Assembly (NCBI RefSeq): GCF_002284565.1
Contig: NZ_NPKI01000015.1
Location: 815,566 to 879,565, forward strand
Direction of reading: 5' to 3'
From: Mesorhizobium mediterraneum
GTDB lineage: Bacteria > Pseudomonadota > Alphaproteobacteria > Rhizobiales > Rhizobiaceae
DNA length: 64,000 bases
The translations under genes and the position numbers were made by a program. This document shows positions 27,090 through 34,567 of this stretch, piece by piece; position 1 is the stretch's first letter; the number at the start of each line of letters is the position of its first letter. The notes beneath the pieces are model-generated. The model ran no database searches and was not told where the DNA came from. It worked only from the letters and a program-made list of their open reading frames with translations.

Positions 27090-27428
27090 TTATTTCAGGA
27101 CGCGTTCGACAATGTCGCCGAAGGTCGGTGGGTCGAACGCCGGCAGAATGAGAGGCTCGACGAAGCCGTCGCGCCGGGCCGTCAGCACATACTGCATCAT
27201 GGCCTCGTTATCAGGCATTTCAAAAACCTGAACGAAGTCATAGGCGCCGAGCGTGGCATAGAAGGCGACGGATTTGCCGCCAAGGGCTGCAACCCGCTCC
27301 TCGCTGATTTTCCGGCGATTGGGGCTGCCGGCAAGCTCAGCCAGCCCCTTGTCGGTCAACCGCATCAGCGAGACGTAAAGCCGGCCGGTCTTGGCTGCGG
27401 CGGGTGTGTCGGCAGTATCTTCGGGCAT
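27090..27428 (-). CDS. GYD domain-containing protein
   Basis: Small protein of 112 residues. KTGRLYVSLMRLTDKGLAEL at the start and YATLGAYDFVQVFEMPDNEAMMQ in the middle give the GYD fold (the GAYD motif), a ferredoxin-like dimer of unknown activity found beside many catabolic genes. It is the last gene of the leftward operon; its start is one base from the stop of the cysteine hydrolase gene. A role in binding a pathway intermediate is possible but not shown. Confidence 0.85.
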   Translation of the reverse strand: MPEDTADTPAAAKTGRLYVSLMRLTDKGLAELAGSPNRRKISEERVAALGGKSVAFYATLGAYDFVQVFEMPDNEAMMQYVLTARRDGFVEPLILPAFDPPTFGDIVERVLK

Positions 27429-27429
27429 A

Positions 27430-28104
27430 TCAGTGCGCCTTGCCGGAGAGTAGCGACAGCGCCGCGATAACGGCGCTTGAATCGGTCAGCGCGCCGAAAA
27501 TCCCATTTTCGACCGTCACCATGTGGAGTGCAGCCTCATGCGCATATCTGTCGCCGCTGGCGCAAGCATCCGTGATCGTCAGGCACTGGAAATTCCGGTC
27601 GCAGGCCTCGCGCAAGGTCGTGTGCACGCAGACATCGGTCGTGCATCCTGAAAACAGCAGATGCGTGATGCCCTGCGCGCGCAGCACGTGCTCGAAATCG
27701 GTGTAGGTGAAAGCGCCATTGCAGGTCTTGTCGACGATGATGTCCTCAGGCGCGACGTCGATCTCGGGAACGATCTGGAAGCCGGGGCTCGAACGCAGCA
27801 GGATGTCGGTACCCTCAAGGCCGGCCCGTTTGCGGCGCCATTTCTCATAAGGCGTCATGTCGGCCATGTCGGCCCGGTAGCCTTGCCTGGTGTGGATGAT
27901 TTTCAGGCCTGCCGCGCGGGCGGCCGCGATCAGGCGGTTGACCGTCGGCAGGATGGCTCGCAGCGGGCTCGGATCGTATCCCTGCTTGGCGAAATAGCCA
28001 GATGTCGACAGGAAATCGCCCTGCAGGTCGATGACGACAAGAGCAGTATGTCCAGGCACCAGCCTGCCGTCATAGGGGAAATCGAAAGGTGTCGCCTTGA
28101 TCAT
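27430..28104 (-). CDS. Isochorismatase-fold cysteine hydrolase, biuret hydrolase/RutB-like
   Basis: Amidohydrolase of 224 residues with the cysteine-hydrolase triad: Asp26 in VVIDLQGDF, Lys126 in IIVDKTCNG and Cys159 in GCTTDVCVHTT. The N-terminal layout (FPYDGRLVPGHTALVVIDLQ, then GYDPSPL and IIHTRQGYRADMADM) resembles rhizobial biuret hydrolase and the ureidoacrylate amidase RutB much more than isochorismatase itself, as recalled from those families. It should split a carbamoyl or ureido C-N bond, releasing ammonia. Placed after a guanidino hydrolase in one operon, it could process the ureido product. The substrate is inference. Confidence 0.85.
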   Translation of the reverse strand: MIKATPFDFPYDGRLVPGHTALVVIDLQGDFLSTSGYFAKQGYDPSPLRAILPTVNRLIAAARAAGLKIIHTRQGYRADMADMTPYEKWRRKRAGLEGTDILLRSSPGFQIVPEIDVAPEDIIVDKTCNGAFTYTDFEHVLRAQGITHLLFSGCTTDVCVHTTLREACDRNFQCLTITDACASGDRYAHEAALHMVTVENGIFGALTDSSAVIAALSLLSGKAH

Positions 28105-28140
28105 TTTTCTCTCTTCTCCAGCGAGATATGTTTCGTCGGC

Positions 28141-29220
28141 TCAAGACCCCCGGGTTTCGTTCGGCAGGACGCCGATAGCGGACGGGTCAATGCGGCAGTC
28201 GATGACTTGTCCGGGAACGGCCGCGACGGCTGCTTCCGAGCGCAGCGTCGCAACCATCTGTTCGCCGGTCGCCGTCTTGAGCAGGATGCGTTCCAGCGCG
28301 CCGACAAAGGAATTCTCGACGACCGTCGCGCGAAAGCCGATCTCGTCGTCCGTTGCCTGCCCGATGCGGATGTCCTCGGGGCGCACCCAGACAGTGAGTG
28401 TGTCGCCGGGGCGCTCACGGCGGCCCTTGACGGGGGCAGAACCGAAGCGCGTGCCGAACGCCTCGACCATCGTCTCGTCATCATCGGCACGATGGCCGGA
28501 CAGGAAATTGTTCTCGCCGAGAAAACCGGCGACGAAGCGCGTCGACGGTTTTTTGTAGAGGTCGCGGGGCAGCCCGATTTCGACGATGCGGCCATGATTG
28601 AACACCGCGATGCGATCGGACATGGCGATCGCCTCCTCCTGATCGTGGGTAACGTAGACGAAGGTCACCCCGGTCTCGCGATGCAGCCGTTTCAGTTCCT
28701 TCTGCATGGATTCGCGCAGCATGCGGTCGAGCGCCGAAAGCGGCTCGTCGAGCAAAAGGATGCGCGGCCCGAAGGCCAGGGCGCGGGCGATGGCAACGCG
28801 CTGCTGCTGGCCGCCCGACAATTCGCGCGGCTTGCGCTCGGCCAGATTGTCGAGGCCGACCAGCGACAGCATTTCGGCCACCCGCGCGGCGATCTTCGGC
28901 TTCTCCCATTTGCGGACGCGGAGGGAGAAGGCGATGTTGTTGGCGACGGAGAGATGCGGGAACAGCGCATAACCCTGGAAGACGAAGCCGAAATTGCGGT
29001 CCTCGGGGTCGACATGGGTGATGTCCTTGCCGTCGAGGCGGATCGTCCCCTTGCTCGGCGTGGTGAAGCCGGCCAGCGACATCAGCAAGGTCGTCTTGCC
29101 GGACCCCGAGGGCCCGAGCAAGGTGACGAACTCTCCCGCCTCGACCGAGAGGTCGATCCCGGTCAAGGCGGTGACCTTGTCATAAGTCTTTTCGAGATCG
29201 TCGATGACCAGCAATGCCAT
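28141..29220 (-). CDS. ABC transporter ATPase, spermidine/putrescine type (PotA-like)
   Basis: Cytoplasmic ATPase of 359 residues. The nucleotide-binding domain has Walker [10 protein letters not shown], the Q-loop in [16 protein letters not shown], signature [15 protein letters not shown], Walker [13 protein letters not shown] and the His switch in [13 protein letters not shown] regulatory domain follows residue 270 ([11 protein letters not shown]). It belongs to the importer whose permeases and binding protein are encoded further upstream in the same operon, but the guanidino hydrolase gene lies in between, so the enzyme and transporter genes are interleaved. Confidence 0.93.
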   Translation of the reverse strand: MALLVIDDLEKTYDKVTALTGIDLSVEAGEFVTLLGPSGSGKTTLLMSLAGFTTPSKGTIRLDGKDITHVDPEDRNFGFVFQGYALFPHLSVANNIAFSLRVRKWEKPKIAARVAEMLSLVGLDNLAERKPRELSGGQQQRVAIARALAFGPRILLLDEPLSALDRMLRESMQKELKRLHRETGVTFVYVTHDQEEAIAMSDRIAVFNHGRIVEIGLPRDLYKKPSTRFVAGFLGENNFLSGHRADDDETMVEAFGTRFGSAPVKGRRERPGDTLTVWVRPEDIRIGQATDDEIGFRATVVENSFVGALERILLKTATGEQMVATLRSEAAVAAVPGQVIDCRIDPSAIGVLPNETRGS

Positions 29221-29235
29221 CAGTTCGAGACCATA

Positions 29236-30243
29236 TCAGATCGGGTCCCTGATCAGCGGTGCGGTCGAGCAATGCAGGCCGCCGCCGCCGAGTTCGACCG
29301 TCTCGTAATTGCAGGTCAGCAAGGTGATCCCGGCCGCGTCGAGCCTGTCGGCCAGGCGCTTCGAGCGGCTGCCATGCATGATCACCCGGCCGGGCGCGAC
29401 GGCCAGGCAGTTGAGCGACATGGCGCTGTCCTCGGGAGGCAGTTCGATCATCTTGATGCCGCGCTTCTCCAGATATTCAATGAACGGGTAGGGCAGTTCG
29501 TTGACATTGACGATCGCCGTCTCGACGTCGACCATAATGAAAGCGCCGTCGATGTGAATACGGTATCCGGGCATCGGCACCTTGATCAGCGTCACGCCGA
29601 GGCCGGCGAGGATGCTCTCGACCTGCCGCACGCCTTCCGGGTTGCAGGCGATTGAGACCGTGCAGACGGCGGTCTTGGCATCGATGAAGGCAAAGCCGCC
29701 GCCTTCGAAGACGGCCGATCCGTGGATGGTGCCGAGGATCGGGCATCCGGCCTTGGCCAGCGCCCGTGTCACCGGCAGTTCCTCGCCGCGGCGCACCCGC
29801 CGCGCCAGGCGGGTGACGATGGCGCCGCCCGGAATGCCGATGACGCTGTCGCGCGTGTAGATCTGCTTCATCGCGCCGGGAGCGGCCTTGTCGACGAGAA
29901 TGACGTCGACGCCTTCCGAACGCAGCAAACCGGTGAATTCGTCGTGGGCGCGCTGCATGGCGGGCAGGTCGGGCATGGTGCGGCCCATCCAGTACCAGCC
30001 TTTTTCCGGATCGCCGAAGCCGCCGACTTCGGGCATCGGCTTGTTCTCGACGACGGAAAGCTCGTCGCCGGGGCGATGCATCAGGACGGCGCGCAGCTTG
30101 CCGACATCGTTCGAGCAGCCCCAATGGCGGCCCCATACCGGGATCTGCTCCTCAGCGGTGTCGAAGCCCGGTTCCGGAACGGAGCCGAAGATGCTGAAGA
30201 ACTTGTTCTCACGGTATTCGTTGTCGCTCATCGCGGTGCTCAT
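29236..30243 (-). CDS. Guanidino-group hydrolase (arginine deiminase/dimethylargininase superfamily)
   Basis: Protein of 335 residues with the pentein-fold catalytic set: Asp132 in YTRDSV, Glu180 in VFEGGGFAF, His230 in RIHIDGAF and the nucleophile Cys325 in GGLHCSTAPL. Members attack the guanidino carbon and either hydrolyse it (deiminases giving a ureido product; dimethylargininase giving citrulline and dimethylamine) or transfer an amidino group. ATG at 30243 has GGAAAGGA upstream; a second in-frame ATG is at 30231. Flanked on both sides by importer genes of one operon, so the transported ligand is probably its substrate. Candidates such as agmatine, methylarginines or other guanidino acids cannot be separated by sequence reading. 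Confidence 0.85.
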   Translation of the reverse strand: MSTAMSDNEYRENKFFSIFGSVPEPGFDTAEEQIPVWGRHWGCSNDVGKLRAVLMHRPGDELSVVENKPMPEVGGFGDPEKGWYWMGRTMPDLPAMQRAHDEFTGLLRSEGVDVILVDKAAPGAMKQIYTRDSVIGIPGGAIVTRLARRVRRGEELPVTRALAKAGCPILGTIHGSAVFEGGGFAFIDAKTAVCTVSIACNPEGVRQVESILAGLGVTLIKVPMPGYRIHIDGAFIMVDVETAIVNVNELPYPFIEYLEKRGIKMIELPPEDSAMSLNCLAVAPGRVIMHGSRSKRLADRLDAAGITLLTCNYETVELGGGGLHCSTAPLIRDPI

Positions 30244-30285
30244 GGGTATTCCTTTCCTTTCGATCTGTTTCCGAGGTGTTTGAAT

Positions 30286-31089
30286 TTAGAATTTCCGTTG
30301 CCGTTGCCTGCGTTCGATCAGCGCTCGTGCGACCAGCGCCAGCACGGTGACGACGAGCAGGACGGTGGCGATCGCCGCCAGCGCCGGGTCGACGGCATCC
30401 TGGATGCTCGTCCAGATGCGGCGCGGCAGCGTGACGACGGCGCGTCCGGTGATGAACAGCGTCACCGTGATCTCGTCCCAGGACGCGACAAAGGCGAGCA
30501 GGGCGCCGGCGGCAACGCCGGGAACGATATTCGGCAGGATCACCTTGCCGAACACGGTCATCGGCCTGGCGCCGAGGCTTCTCGCCGCCTGCACCAGCCG
30601 CTGGTCGAGGTTGGAGAGCGACGCGCCGATGGCCAGCACGGTCAGCGGCAGGGCCAGCACGACATGCACCAGGACGACGCCGGTGTAGCTGTCGAGCAGC
30701 GACAGCCGCGCCCAGAGCTTGACCATGCCGACCGCGTAGATGATCGGCGGCACGATCATCGGCGACAGCAGGAGGATGCGCATCAGGGACGGCCACCAGC
30801 CGCCCGCCGCCCAGGCGCCGACGGCGAAGGCGACGCCGAGAGCCGTGGCGATCGCGGCGCAGGCCAGCGCGATGCCGGCGCTGGTCAGCATGCTTGGCAG
30901 CCAGCCCTTGCTCCAGTCGGTCAGTGCCGCGAAATGCTCCATCGAAATGCCGTCCTGCGGCAGCGACAGGTAATCGCGGTCGGTGAGCGCGACCGGGATC
31001 ACCACCAGGATCGGAACGAACAGGAAGCCGAGCAGGCACCAGGCGAGCAGGCGCGGCAGGCCGACTTCTATGATGCGCCGAAGCCTCAT
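30286..31089 (-). CDS. ABC transporter permease (PotC-like)
   Basis: Inner-membrane permease of 267 residues with six membrane spans and the EAA loop near residue 170 (QAARSLGARPMTVFGKVILPNI), which docks to the PotA-like ATPase. SWDEITVTLFITG and the C-terminal position in the pair fit PotC/PotI. It overlaps the PotB-like gene by four bases (ATGA). It belongs to the LacI-linked operon. Confidence 0.92.
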   Translation of the reverse strand: MRLRRIIEVGLPRLLAWCLLGFLFVPILVVIPVALTDRDYLSLPQDGISMEHFAALTDWSKGWLPSMLTSAGIALACAAIATALGVAFAVGAWAAGGWWPSLMRILLLSPMIVPPIIYAVGMVKLWARLSLLDSYTGVVLVHVVLALPLTVLAIGASLSNLDQRLVQAARSLGARPMTVFGKVILPNIVPGVAAGALLAFVASWDEITVTLFITGRAVVTLPRRIWTSIQDAVDPALAAIATVLLVVTVLALVARALIERRQRQRKF

Positions 31090-31928
31090 TGCTGCGGCCT
31101 CGCGACGAAGGCGGCGCGCAGCGCCGGGCTGCGCATGGCAGCGAAGACAATAATGCCGACCACCAGAAGCAGCATCGTCGACAGCGATGTTGCCAGATCC
31201 CAGCGCGAGGTGCTCGATATCTGAACCGAGATGTATTCGGCGATCATCAGGGTTTTGCCGGCGCCGAGCAGAGCAGGCGTGACCAGGAAGCCGAGTGAGA
31301 AGACGAAGACGAACAGAGTCGCAAGCGCGATGCCGGGCAGGCTGAGCGGCAGCCAGACGCGCCAGAAGATCGTGGCCGGGCGTGCGCCTAGCGAGCGCGC
31401 CGCCTGCATGATACGGCGGTCGATGTCCGACAAATTGGCATAGAGCAGCAGGATGGCGAACGGCATCATGTAGTGCACCATGCCGATGGTGACGCCGAAG
31501 AGATTATAGACGAGGTCGAGCGGGCTCGAGATGACGCCCATCTCCATCAAAGCGCTGTTGAGAACGCCGCGCCGGCGCAAGATGGTGATCCAGGAAAATG
31601 CCCTGACCAGCACCGATATCCAGAACGGCACCAGCACCAGGAACAGCGAGATGCGGCGCCAGCCTGCCGACATATGGATGATGGCGAAGGCGACGACGTA
31701 ACTCGCCAGCACGGTCAGCACCGTCGTCATCAGAGACACTTTGAGCGTCGTCATGACGACGCGGCCCACGGCTGCGTTGGCGAACAGGCTCTGGTAGTTG
31801 GCAAGGCCGAACTTCGGCTCGGTCAGGCTCAATGCCAGAACCTGCAGGATCGGCGCTGCATAGAGGCCGATCGCCACCAGGCTGGCGGGAACGGTCAGCA
31901 GCAGAGCTGTTGTCTTGAAATTGCGCAT
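31086..31928 (-). CDS. ABC transporter permease (PotB-like)
   Basis: Inner-membrane permease of 280 residues with about six membrane spans. The EAA loop is QAARSLGARPATIFWRVWLPLS, and the N-terminal periplasmic region LTEPKFGLANYQSLFANAAV is typical of PotB/PotH. It is the first permease of the pair, translated before and overlapping the PotC-like subunit. The binding-protein gene ends 70 bases upstream. Confidence 0.92.
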   Translation of the reverse strand: MRNFKTTALLLTVPASLVAIGLYAAPILQVLALSLTEPKFGLANYQSLFANAAVGRVVMTTLKVSLMTTVLTVLASYVVAFAIIHMSAGWRRISLFLVLVPFWISVLVRAFSWITILRRRGVLNSALMEMGVISSPLDLVYNLFGVTIGMVHYMMPFAILLLYANLSDIDRRIMQAARSLGARPATIFWRVWLPLSLPGIALATLFVFVFSLGFLVTPALLGAGKTLMIAEYISVQISSTSRWDLATSLSTMLLLVVGIIVFAAMRSPALRAAFVARPQQ

Positions 31929-31998
31929 CGGATCAAATTCGCATCGGATGAGAGGCCGCCGCCTTGCCGGCGGCAGCCCTTCCCTGTTGGCTCGTCAA

Positions 31999-33105
31999 TC
32001 AGCTCGAGATGAAATCCAGATACTTGTTCTGGAGCTCGGTCTCGTGTTCCGCGTAATAGGCGGGGTTGAGCATGATCTGCGAGGCCGCGTTCTCCTTCGT
32101 CGTCGGGTTCACGGCGGCGTCCGCCGGCGTCATCAAGGCCAGGGTCTTGGGATTGGAAGGCCCGTTGCCCATGATCTGCAGCAGCACGAGCTGGCCTGCC
32201 GGATCGAGTGTCGAATTGATGAAATCGAACACTTTCTTGCCGGCGGGATTGCCCTTGGGAACCGACCATGCGCTGGCCGAAAGGATGTTCTGTTCCCAGA
32301 TCCATTTGAACTTGTCGGGCGTCTCCTTGTTGAGCAGGTTGGCGCGGGTGTGCCAGATGTTGCCCATCACGACTTCGCCCTCGCGGAACAATTGCTGTGT
32401 CTGCGCGCCGCCTTCCCAGAAGATGATGTCGGCAAGCATCGGCTTCAGCTTCTTGAACGCCCGGTCGACATCGAGCGGATAAAGGTCGGCGGGCGCGACG
32501 CCGTCCGCCATGAGGACGAATTCGAGCTGGCCCTGGATCCATTTGCACATGGTGCGTTTGCCGGGGAATTTCGCCGTGTCGAAGAAGTCGGCCCAGCCGG
32601 TGGGTGCTGTGCCCTTGGTCGCCTCGGCGTCATAGGCGAGCACGTTCGAATAGACATAGTTCGAGACGCCGAACTCGCCGGCGAAATTCTCGGGCACCTG
32701 CGATTTGTCGACGATCGTGTAGTCGATCGGCTCGACCAGATTGCCCTTGCCCAGTGTCAGCGAGTCGATCATGCCGCCGTCGGTGGCGTCCCAGATGACC
32801 TTGCCGGACTCGACCATGGCCCTGATTGTTCCGACCGCTGGCCCGGCCCCGTCGATCACCACTTTCATGCCGCTCTTCTTGGTGAAGGGGTCGCCATAGG
32901 CCTTGGCGAAGGCGTCCGCCGCGGCACCGCCCCAGTTGCAGACGACGATTTCGGAGGCGTCGGCCTGGGCAACACCCGGCTTGAAGGCGGCCGCAAGTCC
33001 GAGGCCGCCGAGGGCAAAGAGGAAAGATCGGCGATCGATCTCACCGCGGTTGAATTTTTCCAGCGCGATCTGCGCCGCGTCTTGTGCGAAATGCGAGATT
33101 GTCAT
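31999..33105 (-). CDS. Extracellular solute-binding protein, polyamine type (PotD-like), Tat signal
   Basis: Periplasmic ligand-binding protein of 368 residues. The signal is a twin-arginine type with an extended n-region (DRRSFLFALGGLGLAAAF, then QADA). The mature part starts SEIVVCNWGGAAADAFAKAYGDPFTKKSGMKV, as in PotD-like proteins of amino-acid-derived amines. Acidic and aromatic residues that would hold the ligand (for example WDATDGGMIDSL and FWEGGAQTQQLF) are present but do not match the polyamine set exactly. It is the first structural gene of the operon, about 96 bases from the LacI stop, and would be expressed most strongly. Confidence 0.9.
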   Translation of the reverse strand: MTISHFAQDAAQIALEKFNRGEIDRRSFLFALGGLGLAAAFKPGVAQADASEIVVCNWGGAAADAFAKAYGDPFTKKSGMKVVIDGAGPAVGTIRAMVESGKVIWDATDGGMIDSLTLGKGNLVEPIDYTIVDKSQVPENFAGEFGVSNYVYSNVLAYDAEATKGTAPTGWADFFDTAKFPGKRTMCKWIQGQLEFVLMADGVAPADLYPLDVDRAFKKLKPMLADIIFWEGGAQTQQLFREGEVVMGNIWHTRANLLNKETPDKFKWIWEQNILSASAWSVPKGNPAGKKVFDFINSTLDPAGQLVLLQIMGNGPSNPKTLALMTPADAAVNPTTKENAASQIMLNPAYYAEHETELQNKYLDFISS

Positions 33106-33175
33106 TTTTCATTCTCCCATTGTTGATGGTGACTGCATGTCTTCGCGGATTTAATCCGTCTCTGTTGTCTTTCTT

Positions 33176-33202
33176 GGCCATGATCTTTTCGGGATCATGG
33201 CC
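33176..33202 (-). terminator. Strong hairpin of the ATGATC/GATCAT type at the end of the LacI gene
   Basis: GGCCATGATC (33176-33185) and GATCATGGCC (33193-33202) form a perfect 10-bp stem with the 7-base loop TTTTCGG. The stem touches the LacI stop codon. There is no T-run on the minus strand. The core resembles the ATGATC...GATCAT palindromes repeated widely in Rhizobiales genomes, perhaps an internally deleted copy. It could attenuate readthrough from lacI-type gene to the binding-protein gene. Confidence 0.5.
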
Positions 33203-34296
33203 TAGATTCCCACTCTTGCCGGCGGTCGATTTTCCGCTGAGGCGTTTCCTGCCAGTTTCCAATGCGCCTTGCGCGGCGCGGCCACGGAGTGGCGCACGAC
33301 AAGCTTCACCGCGACCGGCGCCACGTCCGGAATCTCGGCGCCGTTGATGTGGTCGATCAGCAGGCCAACCGCCCGGCGCCCGAATTCCTCGGCGGATTGG
33401 TGGATGGCCGTCAGCGGCGGATCGAGAAGATCGACATTGCGGATGTCGTCGAACCCGACCAGCGACAGCTCGGCCGGCACGGTGATGCCGAGCTTGCGGC
33501 AGCCTTGCAAAATCCCCAGCGCCAGCATGTCGGCGGAGGCGAAGATGGCGGTCGGCGGATTGTCGAGTGCGGCGAACTGCAGTATGGCACGCAGGCCTGA
33601 TTGTTCGTCGTAGTCGCCGAAGAAGACGTGATCGGGATTCACCCTCAGGCCGCTATTCTTGAGACTGTCCTTGAAGGCGCCGAACCGTTCCCTGCTGCTG
33701 AGCAGCGCCGGCGGGCCGCCGACGAAGGCGATCGTCTCGTGCCCATGCGCCAGAAGATGATCGGTGGCAAGCTGGGCGCCGAGACGGTTATCGGCAAACA
33801 GTCGCGGCGCCATGGCGCCCGGAACATCCTCGTCGACCAGGACGACGTTGCTGCAGGCATTGATCTTCTCGACGAGCGCGCCATCGTCCGGATGGTTGGT
33901 CATCAGCAGGATGCCGTCCACCTGTGCGTCGTCGATGCGCGACAGGAAGGCCAGTTCCTTGGCGGCGATGTTGCGGCTGTTGAACATCACCAGGCTATAG
34001 CCGAGACGGCTCGCTTCCTCTTCCGCCGAACTCGCGATGGCGGCGAAAAATGGGTAGGAGATGTCGGAAACGATCAGGCCGATGGTTTCGCTGCGGCCTT
34101 TGCTGAGGCGTCGCGCGATGGCGTTGGGGCGATACTCCAGCTTCGCCACGGCGGCTCTGATGCGCTCGCTGGTTTCCGCGGGCAGCTTGATACGGCCGTT
34201 CAGGTGACGTGACACGGTGGTGACCGAGACGCCGGCCGCGTGCGCCACATTCCTGATCGTCGATGCAGCGGGCTTTTTCATCGGAGGCTCGGCCAC
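33202..34296 (-). CDS. LacI family transcriptional regulator
   Basis: Repressor of 364 residues. The N-terminal headpiece (STIRNVAHAAGVSVTTVSRHLNG, hinge YRPNAIARRLSKGRSETIG) binds operator DNA; the rest is a periplasmic-binding-protein-like effector domain (VSDISYPFFAAIASSAEEEA; SLVGFDDIRNVDLLDPPLTAI). The start may be the ATG at 34296 or the one at 34281. Upstream are two palindromic sites typical of LacI proteins (34381-34403), implying autoregulation. It precedes the transporter/hydrolase operon on the same strand and is its likely regulator. The effector may be a sugar in most relatives, so an amine-linked LacI would be unusual. Confidence 0.9.
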   Translation of the reverse strand: MAEPPMKKPAASTIRNVAHAAGVSVTTVSRHLNGRIKLPAETSERIRAAVAKLEYRPNAIARRLSKGRSETIGLIVSDISYPFFAAIASSAEEEASRLGYSLVMFNSRNIAAKELAFLSRIDDAQVDGILLMTNHPDDGALVEKINACSNVVLVDEDVPGAMAPRLFADNRLGAQLATDHLLAHGHETIAFVGGPPALLSSRERFGAFKDSLKNSGLRVNPDHVFFGDYDEQSGLRAILQFAALDNPPTAIFASADMLALGILQGCRKLGITVPAELSLVGFDDIRNVDLLDPPLTAIHQSAEEFGRRAVGLLIDHINGAEIPDVAPVAVKLVVRHSVAAPRKAHWKLAGNASAENRPPARVGI

Positions 34297-34380
34297 ATTC
34301 CTTCAACAGTGCAAACGTCTGCGGCCCTCATATCGACTTCTCCCAACAGCCGAGAGTTCAGCATAGGCAACAGGGTTTGT

Positions 34381-34403
34381 AAACCGCTTTACTAAACCGG
34401 TTT
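34381..34403. promoter_or_regulatory. Two adjacent LacI-type operator sites
   Basis: AAACCGCTTT (34381-34390) and the perfect palindrome AAACCGGTTT (34394-34403) lie 85-107 bases before the LacI start. AAACCGGTTT and related sequences with a central CG are the standard operator type of LacI-family proteins with a canonical hinge. Their centres are 13 bp apart, so two dimers would sit on different faces or compete. The region also holds a half-related GTTTGTAAAC at 34375-34384. Confidence 0.65.
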
Positions 34404-34567
34404 CGTGAATTTGCGATCTGTCTTCGGAAACATAGGGTGGTGCCGCCACTAAAATTCGCGGCAGGGCGTGGTCGTGTGCTGATCCCTAACGGAGCCGGCT
34501 AACAGTGGGATCTTCCGACGCTATCTGGCCGCCAGCCGGTAGCGCTTGACGGTGCGAAGGCCAGCGC

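Noticed and set aside
27661..29655. Plus-strand open frame of 664 codons across the cysteine hydrolase, ATPase and guanidino hydrolase genes
   Set aside because: It runs antisense through three convincing genes; stop codons are rare there only because of codon bias.
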